Shown: positions 35,069-44,442, counted from the first letter of the stretch. The stretch is DNA of 64,000 bases from Lachnoclostridium sp. UBA5725 (GCA_002419585.1 DIGJ01000023.1:30354-94353); one strand, 5' to 3'. Notes: generated from the sequence alone by a model not told the origin. Numbers and translations: made by a program.

Positions 35069-36283
35069 ATGCCAAAACTTTTTGATAATTATAAGGGAAT
35101 GCCGAAAGGCTTATACGTGATATGTTTTGCAACACTAATTAACCGACTTGGCGATTTTGTAGTTCCGTTTTTATCCTTATATCTCACGCAAAAAATAGGG
35201 ATGTCCGCCTGGGCTACGGGATTGATTGTAACCATATCCTGTGTGATTGGAATCCCAGCTGCACTGATTGGTGGAAAAGTATCGGATATGTGTGGTAGGA
35301 AAAATGTCTATGTGTATGCACAGAGTATATCAGCCTTAGCATTGATACCATGCGCCTTTACGAAAAATGTCTACATAACAATTCTATGTTTGTTGATAAG
35401 TACATTTTTTAATGGATTTATTCGACCGGCTTTTGAATCTATGATTATTGATATGCTTTCCAATGAACAAAGGCAGGCTGGATTTGCCCTCAAATATCTA
35501 TCCATCAATGTAGGTGTTTCTGTGGGTCCAATTATTGCAGGCTTCTTATTCAATAATTTCTTGCCACTGCTGTTCATTGGAGATGCAATTACTTCCTTTG
35601 TCGCTGTTACTTTGATTATAATCAATGTAAAAGAAACATATGTGGCTGGTAAAAGTATCAAAGTGGAAGCCGAGGCAGAAAAAGCGGAAAAGGGAACAAT
35701 TATTGATGTGTTTAAAAAGAGACCGTATTTATTACTGTTTCTTCTATTATATATGGTTTATTGTTTTATCTACACCCAGAATAAATTCTCTCTGCCAATG
35801 ACGATGAATAAGATGTATATAAATCAAGGTGCAAAATTTCTTGGTTATCTTTATAGCATCAATGCCATTACGGTTTTGGTACTGACCCCATTCATAAGTG
35901 CGATTACAAGAAAAAAACATCAGCTTACCAATATGGCGATTGCTGGAGTCGTGTATGCAATCGGGTTTGGCATGATTGGTTTCGTAAACAGTTTTGGTAT
36001 GATGGTGGTATCCACCATTATCTGGACGATAGGAGAAATCCTAAGCTCCATAAGTTCGGGGGTTTATGTAGCAAATCATAGTCCAAGTAATTACCGAGCG
36101 CGTCTAAATGCCATCAAATCCATCGGAAATTCTTTGGGAGCCTCGCTTAGTACAGCAGTTTCTGGTGTTTACATACAATACTATGGAGTTCAGACAATCT
36201 GGGCCTTCGTATTCGCTATATCAATGATGGCAGCACTATTCATGTTCCTATTACGAAAAAGTACACATAAAGCAGAAAATTAA
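35069..36283 (+). CDS. MFS transporter
   Basis: A 404-residue protein with 12 membrane segments. The loop 2-3 motif is GGKVSDMCGRKNV (MFS motif A). It resembles drug-efflux MFS proteins of the DHA1/MdtH type (RPAFESMIIDM). The gene is divergent from an HTH-TPR regulator with 169 bases between, so it is a likely target. AAAGGAGG ribosome site. Confidence 0.9.
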   Translation: MPKLFDNYKGMPKGLYVICFATLINRLGDFVVPFLSLYLTQKIGMSAWATGLIVTISCVIGIPAALIGGKVSDMCGRKNVYVYAQSISALALIPCAFTKNVYITILCLLISTFFNGFIRPAFESMIIDMLSNEQRQAGFALKYLSINVGVSVGPIIAGFLFNNFLPLLFIGDAITSFVAVTLIIINVKETYVAGKSIKVEAEAEKAEKGTIIDVFKKRPYLLLFLLLYMVYCFIYTQNKFSLPMTMNKMYINQGAKFLGYLYSINAITVLVLTPFISAITRKKHQLTNMAIAGVVYAIGFGMIGFVNSFGMMVVSTIIWTIGEILSSISSGVYVANHSPSNYRARLNAIKSIGNSLGASLSTAVSGVYIQYYGVQTIWAFVFAISMMAALFMFLLRKSTHKAEN

Positions 36284-36292
36284 TTTAAAACA

Positions 36293-36321
36293 TTTACATT
36301 TTGAAAAAGTAATGATAAACT
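36293..36321 (+). promoter_or_regulatory. Predicted promoter for the cdaR-like/ftsEX operon
   Basis: -35 TTTACA, 17-base spacer, -10 TAAACT, about 75 bases ahead of the regulator start. Confidence 0.5.
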
Positions 36322-36394
36322 AGTTTTATATTATGATTATTTTGGCATTTTTATGGATTTGCTGACGATAGAATAGATTGAAGGAGTGAAAATA

Positions 36395-37483
36395 ATGATT
36401 TCAAATCAAATACTTCAGAACACAATAGAAGGTCTAAAATCAATTACAAGAATTGATATTTGTGTCATGGATACAGAAGGAAAAGCATTAGCAACAACAA
36501 CATCCAATGCGGACGAATATGAAGAAGCTGTACTAGCATTTGTGGATTCACCAGCGGATAGTCAGGTGTTGCAAGGACACCAATTCTTTAAGGTGTTCGA
36601 TGAGCATCAGTTAGAATATGTAATACTCGTTAAGGGTGATAGTGACGATGTTTATATGGTGGGAAAGATTGCCTCTTTCCAAATTCAGAATTTACTGGTA
36701 GCATATAAAGAAAGATATGACAAAGATAACTTTATTAAAAATCTTTTATTAGACAACTTATTGCTGGTTGATATCTATAACCGCGCAAAGAAACTGCATA
36801 TAGACACCGATGTAAGAAGAGTTGTATTCTTAATTGAGACGAAAAATGAAAAAGATGGAAATGCACTTGAGACCGTAAGAAGTCTCTTTGCTGGAAAAAC
36901 CAAAGATTTCATTACAGCCGTTGATGAAAAGAATATTATTCTGGTCAAAGAAATGAAACCAAATGAAACATACGATGATATGGAAAAAACTGCAAAAATA
37001 GTTGTGGATATGTTAAATACAGAAGCAATGACACAGGTTCATGTTGCATATGGTACCATTGTAAATGAAATTAAAGATGTTTCCCGTTCCTACAAAGAAG
37101 CAAAGATGGCACTCGATGTAGGTAAGATTTTCTATAATGGAAGAAACGTTGTTGCATACAGCAACTTAGGAATTGGTCGTTTGATTTATCAGCTACCAAT
37201 GCCTTTGTGTAAGATGTTTATCAAAGAAATTTTTGAAAACAAATCACCAGATGATTTTGATGAAGAAACCTTAACTACAATCAATAAATTCTTTGAAAAC
37301 AGCCTTAATGTTTCCGAAACATCCAGACAGCTCTATATTCATCGTAATACCTTGGTATATCGTTTGGATAAACTGCAAAAGAGCACAGGTCTAGATTTAC
37401 GTGTGTTTGAAGATGCTATTACCTTCAAGATCGCATTAATGGTAGTAAAATATATGAAATATATGGAATCTTTAGAGTATTAA
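36395..37483 (+). CDS. CdaR/PucR-type transcriptional regulator
   Basis: A 362-residue protein. The N-terminal part has a sugar-diacid-recognition-like sensor segment (IDICVMDTEGKALATTT). The C-terminal 60 residues are a PucR-type HTH: LNVSETSRQLYIHRNTLVYRLDKLQKSTGLDLRVFEDAITFKIALMV. It is only 25 bases ahead of ftsE, so it appears to be the first gene of the division/cell wall operon. Start ATG 36395 with AGGAG. The signal is unknown. Confidence 0.88.
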   Translation: MISNQILQNTIEGLKSITRIDICVMDTEGKALATTTSNADEYEEAVLAFVDSPADSQVLQGHQFFKVFDEHQLEYVILVKGDSDDVYMVGKIASFQIQNLLVAYKERYDKDNFIKNLLLDNLLLVDIYNRAKKLHIDTDVRRVVFLIETKNEKDGNALETVRSLFAGKTKDFITAVDEKNIILVKEMKPNETYDDMEKTAKIVVDMLNTEAMTQVHVAYGTIVNEIKDVSRSYKEAKMALDVGKIFYNGRNVVAYSNLGIGRLIYQLPMPLCKMFIKEIFENKSPDDFDEETLTTINKFFENSLNVSETSRQLYIHRNTLVYRLDKLQKSTGLDLRVFEDAITFKIALMVVKYMKYMESLEY

Positions 37484-37508
37484 TAGGATAGACAGTGAGG
37501 AATGCGGA

Positions 37509-38216
37509 ATGTTTGATGAACAACCTATTATCACTTTGGAAAATGTATCTAAGACATATTCAGCAGGAAGTGAAGCCCTGCAGGATGTGTCTTTCAGCAT
37601 TCAAAAGGGAGAATTTGTATTTATAGTTGGAAGTAGTGGCTCTGGTAAATCAACGTTGATTAAACTTCTTTTAAAAGAGATTGAGCCAACCAGTGGTATG
37701 ATAAAAATAAATGGTGAAGATTTAACGAAAATGAAACGGAAGCAGGTACCAAAATATCGCCGTAAACTTGGCGTGGTATTTCAGGATTTCCGTTTATTAA
37801 AGGACCGGAATGTGTTTGAAAATGTGGCATTTGCACAGCGAATCGTAGGAAAATCAAATTATACCATTCGAAGACAGGTTCCTGCGATGCTATCCTTAAT
37901 GGGGCTGAGTGAAAAGCTTCTATCCCTTCCAAAACAGCTTTCTGGTGGAGAGCAGCAAAGAGTAGCCCTTGCAAGAGCATTGGTAAACAAACCTCCAGTT
38001 TTGCTGGCGGACGAGCCAACCGGTAACTTAGATCCAAAGAATTCATGGGAGATTATGTCCTTATTGGATAAGATTAATAAAACAGGAACTACAGTTGTTG
38101 TAGTAACACATAATCACGAGATTGTGAATGCAATGCAAAAGAGAGTAATCACGATGAAAAACGGTGTTTTAGTCAGTGATGAGCAAAAAGGTGGGTACAA
38201 CTATGTCAAACATTAG
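37509..38216 (+). CDS. ftsE: Cell division ATP-binding protein FtsE
   Basis: A 235-residue ABC ATPase with Walker A GSSGSGKST, signature LSGGEQQRVALARAL and Walker B LLADEPTGNLDP. The segment VVFQDFRLLKDRNVFENVAFA is typical of FtsE. With FtsX it forms a membrane complex that gates peptidoglycan hydrolases. The gene overlaps ftsX by 14 bases, and an M23 hydrolase activator follows, the classical partner. Confidence 0.96.
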   Translation: MFDEQPIITLENVSKTYSAGSEALQDVSFSIQKGEFVFIVGSSGSGKSTLIKLLLKEIEPTSGMIKINGEDLTKMKRKQVPKYRRKLGVVFQDFRLLKDRNVFENVAFAQRIVGKSNYTIRRQVPAMLSLMGLSEKLLSLPKQLSGGEQQRVALARALVNKPPVLLADEPTGNLDPKNSWEIMSLLDKINKTGTTVVVVTHNHEIVNAMQKRVITMKNGVLVSDEQKGGYNYVKH

Positions 38217-39114
38217 TACTTTTATTTATAGCGTAAAGCAGGGTGTGAAAAATATATACCGAAATCGGATGTTTTCTTTGGCCTCGGTAGGTACGATTGC
38301 AGCCTGTCTTTTTATGTTTGGTATCTTTTATTTTATCTTAAGTAATTTTCAGTTCATGGTGCAAAATGTAGAAAGCAATGTAGGAATCACAGTATTTTTT
38401 GACGAAGGAATCACAGATGCCGAGATTTCCTCCTTACAAACTCAAATTGAAGCACGTTCCGAAGTAGCGCAAATTACGTATACATCTGCGGAACAAGCTT
38501 GGGCATCTTTTTGTGAAGAGATGTTTGAAGGAGACGAAGATCTGGCCAAGTCATTTGGCGAAGATAATCCATTGGCGGATTCTTCATCTTTCGAAATAAA
38601 TCTAACGGATGTCTCCAAACAAGATGCATTTGTATCTTATTTAAGAGGATTGGACGGTGTCAGACAGGTCAATAGTTCTGATGGGGCAGCAAAGACATTA
38701 TCTAATATCAATGTTTTAATTGGTTATATTTCCGCAACTATCATTATTATATTACTAGCGGTTGCCATTTTCTTAATCAGCACAACCATTACAATGGGAA
38801 TTGCAGTGCGTAAGGATGAAATCACCATTATGCGATTAGTTGGAGCGACAGACTTTTTTATTCGTTCCCCGTTTATTGTGGAAGGGGTATTGATCGGATT
38901 GATTGGTGCGGTAATACCATTGGCTATTTTATATTTCATCTATAATTCAGTCATAAACTACATCAGTGATCGTTTTCGGGTTTTATCCGATTTATTGACA
39001 TTTTTGGATGTAAATATCGTGTTTCAAACACTCATTCCAGTCTCTCTTTTGATTGGGATGGGAATTGGATTCATCGGAAGCTTTGTTACAGTAAGAAAAC
39101 ACTTAAGAGTTTAG
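38203..39114 (+). CDS. ftsX: Cell division protein FtsX
   Basis: A 303-residue protein with four membrane segments (about 25-45, 170-195, 215-240 and 270-295) and an extracellular loop of some 120 residues between the first two. RNRMFSLASVGTIAACLFMFG and VRKDEITIMRLVGATDFFIRSPFIVEGVLIGLIGA are diagnostic. I chose ATG 38203 with AAAGGTGG upstream; earlier in-frame starts exist inside ftsE. The loop contacts the EnvC-like protein encoded next. Confidence 0.95.
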   Translation: MSNISTFIYSVKQGVKNIYRNRMFSLASVGTIAACLFMFGIFYFILSNFQFMVQNVESNVGITVFFDEGITDAEISSLQTQIEARSEVAQITYTSAEQAWASFCEEMFEGDEDLAKSFGEDNPLADSSSFEINLTDVSKQDAFVSYLRGLDGVRQVNSSDGAAKTLSNINVLIGYISATIIIILLAVAIFLISTTITMGIAVRKDEITIMRLVGATDFFIRSPFIVEGVLIGLIGAVIPLAILYFIYNSVINYISDRFRVLSDLLTFLDVNIVFQTLIPVSLLIGMGIGFIGSFVTVRKHLRV

Positions 39115-39126
39115 ATAGGAGTACAC

Positions 39127-40353
39127 ATGAAAAACAAACGCATGATAGGAATAATTGCAGCTTGCGCCCTGCTACTATTTAGCGGTGGCGTGTATGTGGC
39201 AAAAGCAAGTAGTATCAGTGATGCCGAATCAGCAAAAGAACAGTTGGAGCAGCAAAAGAAAGAAACAGAATCCCAAATTGCGAGCCTAAAAGAAGAAAAA
39301 GGTGATTTGCTCACTTATATTGAAAAACTAGATAAGCAGGTAGCGCAAATTAATGGACAAATTAGTGATACAAATGACAAAATAGACAAAACAGATAAGA
39401 AATTAAGTAAAGCAAAAAAAGAATTAAAAGTAGCAAAAGAAGAGGAAGCAAAGCAGTATGCTTCCATGAAATTGCGCATAAAATATATGTATGAAAATGG
39501 GAGTACGGATTATATCACGCTTTTATTGGAGTCAGATAGTATGTCTGACTTACTTAACCGTACGGAATACATTGAAAAAATATCAGCATATGATAAAAAT
39601 CTGTTGGAAAAGCATAAAAAAGTAAAGAAAGAAATTGCAAAACAAGAAAAAAGCTTAGAACAGCAGGCAGAAAAATTACAGGTACTACAAGACGAACTTA
39701 AATTCGAGCAGTCAAAAATTACACAGCTTGCGGATGAGAAAAACAAAGAAGTGGCCCAATATAATGTAGATATCGCAGATGCATCCGAAGAAGCTAAGAA
39801 ATATGCGAAAGAAATAGAAAAACAGGAAAACGTGATCGAAGACCTCTTAGAGCAGGAGCGAAGGAGAATCGAGGAAGAAGAACGTAAGAAAAGAGAAGCA
39901 GCAGCCGCAGCAAATCAAAACAATCAAGGCAGTACCGACACGGACTATGCAAACAGTAGTGGTGATTTTCGCTGGCCTTTAAATGTTTCTGGAACAATTA
40001 CCTCCAAGTTTGGAAAACGAACTTCACCAACAGCGGGAGCTAGTACATATCACAAAGGAATTGATATTGCAGCCCCAAGTGGTACGACAATCGTAGCAGC
40101 GGCTTCTGGAAGAGTAGTTACTGCAACGTATTCTTCATCGGCTGGAAATTATATTATGATATATCACGGAAACAGTACATATACTGTTTATATGCATTGT
40201 TCTTCTCTTAGCGTAAGTGTCAATGACGAAGTTAAGAAAGGGCAGGCAATTGGAGCGGTTGGATCCACTGGTTATTCTACGGGAGCTCATTTGCATTTTG
40301 GTATCTCTGTAAATGGCAGTTATGTCGATCCGCTGGGTTATGTAAGTCAATAA
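39127..40353 (+). CDS. Secreted coiled-coil M23 peptidase (CwlO/EnvC-like)
   Basis: A 408-residue protein: signal peptide (1-28), a long coiled coil (about 32-255, rich in E/K/Q), a short linker, and a LytM/M23 domain (about 280-405). Zinc and catalytic residues are seen in YHKGIDIAAPSG (His, Asp) and AHLHFGI (HxH). In EnvC the site is degenerate and the protein only activates amidases; here the motifs look intact, so it may be an active endopeptidase. Its place right after ftsEX indicates control by that complex. Confidence 0.93.
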   Translation: MKNKRMIGIIAACALLLFSGGVYVAKASSISDAESAKEQLEQQKKETESQIASLKEEKGDLLTYIEKLDKQVAQINGQISDTNDKIDKTDKKLSKAKKELKVAKEEEAKQYASMKLRIKYMYENGSTDYITLLLESDSMSDLLNRTEYIEKISAYDKNLLEKHKKVKKEIAKQEKSLEQQAEKLQVLQDELKFEQSKITQLADEKNKEVAQYNVDIADASEEAKKYAKEIEKQENVIEDLLEQERRRIEEEERKKREAAAAANQNNQGSTDTDYANSSGDFRWPLNVSGTITSKFGKRTSPTAGASTYHKGIDIAAPSGTTIVAAASGRVVTATYSSSAGNYIMIYHGNSTYTVYMHCSSLSVSVNDEVKKGQAIGAVGSTGYSTGAHLHFGISVNGSYVDPLGYVSQ

Positions 40354-40372
40354 ATATTGAAGGGGTCATACT

Positions 40373-41599
40373 ATGAAAAAGTCATATTGGTCAGGTTTTT
40401 TATGCGGTGTCTTATGTACCGTGGTTTTTGCGTTCATTGGTGTAACTGCATTTCAATTTGCCATCAACCACGCTTCGCAAGATGAGATCAGTATACAGTC
40501 TACTGAGAATACAAGCTCTAAGATATCTACCATCAATGTACTAGCAAAGGTTAGCTTATTACAAAAATATATCGATACCTTTTATTTAAATGATGTAGAC
40601 GGGAAAGACTTAGAGGATGGTATCTATAAAGGGATATTAAAAGGGCTAGATGATCCGTATTCGGTTTATTATACAAAGAAAGAATATTCTTCTTTGCAAG
40701 AATCAACAACAGGTGTTTACTGTGGTATCGGCGCCTATGTTACACAGGACGTAAAGACAGGAGTTATCACCATAGTACAGCCTTTTGAGGGCGGACCGGC
40801 AGATGTAGCAGGTATTCTTCCAAATGATATTATCTATAAAATCGAAGGAGAAGAAGTAACCGGAGAAGATTTGTCTGAAGTAGTCGCAATGATGAAGGGA
40901 AAGAAAGGAACGAAAGTTTCTTTGACCGTTGTCCGTGATAAAAAGAAGTTGGATTTTTCAGTCACTCGAAATGAAATTGAGATACCTACAGTCGAATATA
41001 AAATGATGGACAACAAGATCGGATATATCAAAGTGAGTGAATTCGATGAAATAACCGCAGAGCAATTTCGAAAAGCACTGGACGATCTGGAAAAGCAAAA
41101 TGAAAAAGGACTCATTATCGATCTTCGAAACAATGGTGGTGGACGTTTGACAGCAGTCGTTGATATGCTTGACCGTATGCTTCCGGAAGGCGTGATTGTA
41201 TCCACAAAGAATAAAAAGGGAGAAGGAGATACCTATTCTTCCACTGATGAAGAGAAATTTGTAAAGCCATTAGCGGTACTGATCAATGGTAACAGTGCAA
41301 GTGCATCAGAAGTATTTGCAGGTGCCATTCAAGATTATGGAACAGGGGAACTGATTGGAACGACTAGCTTTGGAAAAGGGATTGTGCAGACAATCTTTGG
41401 TCTAAATGATGGTACTGCAGTAAAACTAACGACCTCGGAATACTTTACACCGAAGGGACGTAATATCCATGGAAAAGGGCTTACTCCAGATGTTAAGGTG
41501 GAGTTGAAGGAAGAATTAAAACAGAAAGTTACGATAGAGCCAAAGGATGATAATCAGTTACAGACGGCGATTAAGGAAGTTCAAAAAGAGATGAAATAA
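40373..41599 (+). CDS. ctpA: S41 family C-terminal processing peptidase
   Basis: A 408-residue secreted or membrane-anchored protease: N-terminal hydrophobic anchor (about 8-28), a PDZ domain (about 115-195, with GIGAYVTQDVKTGVITIVQPFEGGPADVAGILPNDII), and the S41 core with Ser in INGNSASASEVFAGAI and Lys in TTSFGKGIVQT. CtpA-type enzymes cut proteins near the C-terminus, often to regulate cell wall hydrolases, in keeping with its place in the ftsEX operon. The palindromic element C follows the stop. Confidence 0.94.
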   Translation: MKKSYWSGFLCGVLCTVVFAFIGVTAFQFAINHASQDEISIQSTENTSSKISTINVLAKVSLLQKYIDTFYLNDVDGKDLEDGIYKGILKGLDDPYSVYYTKKEYSSLQESTTGVYCGIGAYVTQDVKTGVITIVQPFEGGPADVAGILPNDIIYKIEGEEVTGEDLSEVVAMMKGKKGTKVSLTVVRDKKKLDFSVTRNEIEIPTVEYKMMDNKIGYIKVSEFDEITAEQFRKALDDLEKQNEKGLIIDLRNNGGGRLTAVVDMLDRMLPEGVIVSTKNKKGEGDTYSSTDEEKFVKPLAVLINGNSASASEVFAGAIQDYGTGELIGTTSFGKGIVQTIFGLNDGTAVKLTTSEYFTPKGRNIHGKGLTPDVKVELKEELKQKVTIEPKDDNQLQTAIKEVQKEMK

Positions 41600-41636
41600 A
41601 TATCACTGGCAGGGTGGCTGAACGGAAGGCTGTGTT

Positions 41637-41814
41637 CAATTTGCCTCCTGGCGCACAAACAGCCGGTGCTCTAACCTCAATACGATTACCAATTTTAATA
41701 TGCCATAAACAATGAAAATCAAGTGGTGGGCACTTGATTTTCATTATGTCATATTAAAATAATCGTATTAATTCGGTTAGAGCACCGGCTATTTGTGCGC
41801 CAGGAGGCAAATTG
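41637..41814 (+). repeat. Palindromic element, copy C (178 bp)
   Basis: Ends CAATTTGC and GCAAATTG. Outer arms CTCCTGGCGCACAAACAGCCGG and inverse. Same inner modules as A and B (CTCTAACCTCAATACGATTA; AAAATAATCGTATTAATTCGG). Central hairpin AATGAAAATCAAGTG/CACTTGATTTTCATT. It begins 38 bases after ctpA. Confidence 0.9.
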
Positions 41815-42015
41815 GGATATAGGTTTTCTGGTTTTGATTATTAAGAATAAACATCCCGATGATATTTAATTATTAAGAATAATGTAAATAATTCGATTTT
41901 GGTAATATGGATTAGTTCCGGTTTGCAAATAAGGATATAGACTTGAATATGAATTATCGATGAAATTTGGGATAGTGAAGTAATAAGTACTGCAACGCAT
42001 GTAACGTTAGACGGG

Positions 42016-42055
42016 GAAGTCTGGTGATGCGCAGTGAAGTCTAGAGATGCGCAGT
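42016..42055. repeat. 20-bp tandem duplication
   Basis: GAAGTCTGGTGATGCGCAGT directly followed by GAAGTCTAGAGATGCGCAGT (18 of 20 identical). It is locally GC-richer than its surroundings. Confidence 0.85.
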
Positions 42056-42166
42056 GCTTGTAGTAATGTCATTTTATAAATAATATATGACAACTTATAG
42101 TTCTATCATCCCTAGGAGATCGATGCTTTAGTGGTTCGTGATGTATCTAAAGAGCGGGGAATGTCT

Positions 42167-42367
42167 ATGCTATATGAAGGGAATTTATTACTAGCGATTT
42201 CATTTTCATTTTCTTTTCATGAGCTTATAACGAGACTAATAACTAGACTAATAACGAGACAATTTATGAGACTAATAACGAGACTATTAACGAGAAAATT
42301 TAAGAGACTTTTTATGAGACTCTTTATGAAATACTATATGAGCTTTTTTCTGGAACAATTTTTATAA
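42167..42367 (+). CDS. Doubtful short repetitive open frame (66 codons)
   Basis: This frame contains the 12-bp tandem repeat and therefore encodes repeats of the type (L/I)(I/F)(T/M)R, with ten Arg/Lys and almost no acidic residues in its second half. GGGGA lies 7 bases upstream of an ATG at 42167, so translation is possible. No homologue is recognised. It could equally be a non-coding repeat in an open frame; length-12 units never shift frame. Low confidence. Confidence 0.2.
   Translation: MLYEGNLLLAISFSFSFHELITRLITRLITRQFMRLITRLLTRKFKRLFMRLFMKYYMSFFLEQFL
42227..42334 (+). repeat. 12-bp tandem repeat, nine units
   Basis: Consensus ATAACGAGACTA, alternating with TTTATGAGACTN. Units 1, 2, 3 and 5 are nearly identical; later ones diverge. 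It ends about 100 bases ahead of uvrB. Confidence 0.9.
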
Positions 42368-42434
42368 AATAGAAACGAACAAATGTTTGATTTTTTTGGT
42401 GCGATATGGTAAAATGTAGGGAGAGGTGTTTGAG

Positions 42435-44423
42435 ATGGATCATTTTAAATTAGTTTCAGAATATGAGCCGACTGGGGATCAGCCGGTGGCGATTGATGAA
42501 TTAGTAAATGGGTTTGAAGAGGGGAATCAGTTTGAGACACTGCTTGGTGTAACTGGTTCTGGTAAGACATTTACGATGGCAAATGTGATACAGCGTCTTA
42601 ACAAGCCAACGCTTATTATTGCACACAATAAAACATTAGCGGCACAGCTATATAGTGAATTTAAAGAGTTTTTTCCAGAGAATGCGGTGGAATACTTTGT
42701 TAGCTATTATGATTATTTTCAGCCGGAGGCTTATGTGCCATCGACGGATACTTATATTGCGAAGGATTCCTCAATTAATGATGAGATTGATAAGCTGCGT
42801 CACTCAGCCACAGCGGCACTTACTGAGCGTAAAGATGTCATTGTAGTAGCCAGTGTATCCTGTATCTATGGTATTGGTAGCCCTGACTTTTACAAGAATA
42901 TGACATTATCCCTACGTCCAGGCATGATAAAGGATCGGGATGATATCCTTCGAAAGCTGGTAGAGATTCAGTATTCCAGAAATGATATGGACTTTAAACG
43001 TGGTACCTTTCGTGTACGGGGTGATGTGATAGAAGTTTATCTAGCATCTGCAACGGATACCGCCATTCGTGTGGAAATGTTTGGGGATGAGATCGACCGT
43101 ATTTCTGAAATTGATGTTTTGACAGGAGAAGTAATATGCTTGTTGGAGCATGCATATATCTACCCGGCCTCCCATTATGTTATTGATCCAAAGCAGATGG
43201 AGCCGGCAATACAAAATATCGAAGCGGAACTAAAGGAGCAGATTTCTTATTTTAAGAGTGAAGACAAGCTTCTGGAGGCGCAGCGTATATCGGAACGGAC
43301 GAATTTTGATATTGAGATGCTTCGAGAAACCGGATTTTGCTCTGGCATCGAGAATTACTCGCGTCATTTGAATGGACTTGCTCCGGGTGAGTCACCGTAT
43401 ACACTGATGGACTTCTTTCCGGAGGATTATCTGATTATTGTAGATGAGTCACACATTACGATTCCACAGGTACGAGGAATGTATTCCGGAGATCAGTCAC
43501 GAAAAGGTACCCTGGTAAATTTCGGATTCCGGTTGCCTTCTGCAAAGGATAACCGACCACTTGCTTTTCCTGAATTCGAGGAAAAAATCAACCAGATGCT
43601 TTTTGTTTCGGCGACTCCATCCGAATACGAACAAACCCATGAGCTACTACGTACCGAGCAAATCATAAGGCCAACCGGACTTTTGGATCCTGAGGTATTT
43701 GTAAGGCCAGTCAAAGGACAGATTGATGATTTACTGGGTGAAATTAATAAAGAAATTGAAAAACATAATAAAATTTTGGTTACCACACTGACAAAGCGTA
43801 TGGCAGAAGACTTAACAGACTACTTGCGCCAAGTCGGTATACGAGTAAAATATCTACATTCGGATATTGATACCTTGGAACGTTCCGAAATCATCCGCGA
43901 TATGCGACTGGATGTCTTTGATGTGCTGGTTGGCATCAACCTTCTTCGAGAGGGACTTGATATACCGGAGATTACGCTTGTTGCGATTTTGGATGCAGAT
44001 AAGGAAGGATTCCTTCGTTCGGAAACATCACTCATTCAGACCATAGGACGAGCTGCCCGAAATTCAGATGGACGAGTTCTGATGTATGCGGATAAGATAA
44101 CCGACTCAATGGACAAGGCGATTTCAGAAACCAATCGTAGGCGAGCGATTCAGAATCAATACAATGAAGAACATGGTATTACACCGACTACGATTAAAAA
44201 GGCAGTAAGAGATCTGATTCGTATCTCAAAGAAGGCGGATACCATTGGGCTCAAGCTGGATAAGGATCTGGAATCCATGAATAAAGAAGAATTAGAGAAG
44301 CTGGTAAAGGCACTTCAAAAGAAGATGAATGCAGCGGCAGCAGAACTTAACTTTGAAGCAGCAGCGAAGCTTCGAGACCAGCTGATTGACATAAAAAAGG
44401 AACTAAATCAGAACTTTAAGTGA
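42435..44423 (+). CDS. uvrB: Excinuclease ABC subunit B
   Basis: A 662-residue protein with the UvrB helicase-like core: Walker A LLGVTGSGKTFTMAN, the beta hairpin YYDYFQPEAYVP, DEXX box VDESHITIPQ, the C-terminal helicase motif with QTIGRAARN, and a UvrC/UvrA-binding UVR domain at the end (NFEAAAKLRDQLIDIKKE). It loads at damage with UvrA and recruits UvrC. Start ATG 42435 with GAGAGGTG upstream. uvrA follows after 19 bases. Confidence 0.97.
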   Translation: MDHFKLVSEYEPTGDQPVAIDELVNGFEEGNQFETLLGVTGSGKTFTMANVIQRLNKPTLIIAHNKTLAAQLYSEFKEFFPENAVEYFVSYYDYFQPEAYVPSTDTYIAKDSSINDEIDKLRHSATAALTERKDVIVVASVSCIYGIGSPDFYKNMTLSLRPGMIKDRDDILRKLVEIQYSRNDMDFKRGTFRVRGDVIEVYLASATDTAIRVEMFGDEIDRISEIDVLTGEVICLLEHAYIYPASHYVIDPKQMEPAIQNIEAELKEQISYFKSEDKLLEAQRISERTNFDIEMLRETGFCSGIENYSRHLNGLAPGESPYTLMDFFPEDYLIIVDESHITIPQVRGMYSGDQSRKGTLVNFGFRLPSAKDNRPLAFPEFEEKINQMLFVSATPSEYEQTHELLRTEQIIRPTGLLDPEVFVRPVKGQIDDLLGEINKEIEKHNKILVTTLTKRMAEDLTDYLRQVGIRVKYLHSDIDTLERSEIIRDMRLDVFDVLVGINLLREGLDIPEITLVAILDADKEGFLRSETSLIQTIGRAARNSDGRVLMYADKITDSMDKAISETNRRRAIQNQYNEEHGITPTTIKKAVRDLIRISKKADTIGLKLDKDLESMNKEELEKLVKALQKKMNAAAAELNFEAAAKLRDQLIDIKKELNQNFK

Positions 44424-44442
44424 GAAAGAAAGCGTGCAAACA

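Larger units (their letters stand above)
41815..42434. other. Intergenic region rich in short repeats
   Basis: No convincing gene. It contains ATTATTAAGAATAA twice (around 41838 and 41870), a 20-bp tandem duplication (42016-42055) and a nine-unit 12-bp tandem repeat (42227-42334), and ends at the uvrB ribosome site. Confidence 0.6.

Noticed and set aside
13075..41814. CRISPR array
   Set aside because: The long palindromes are single copies many kilobases apart, with no short regular repeat-spacer pattern and no cas genes.
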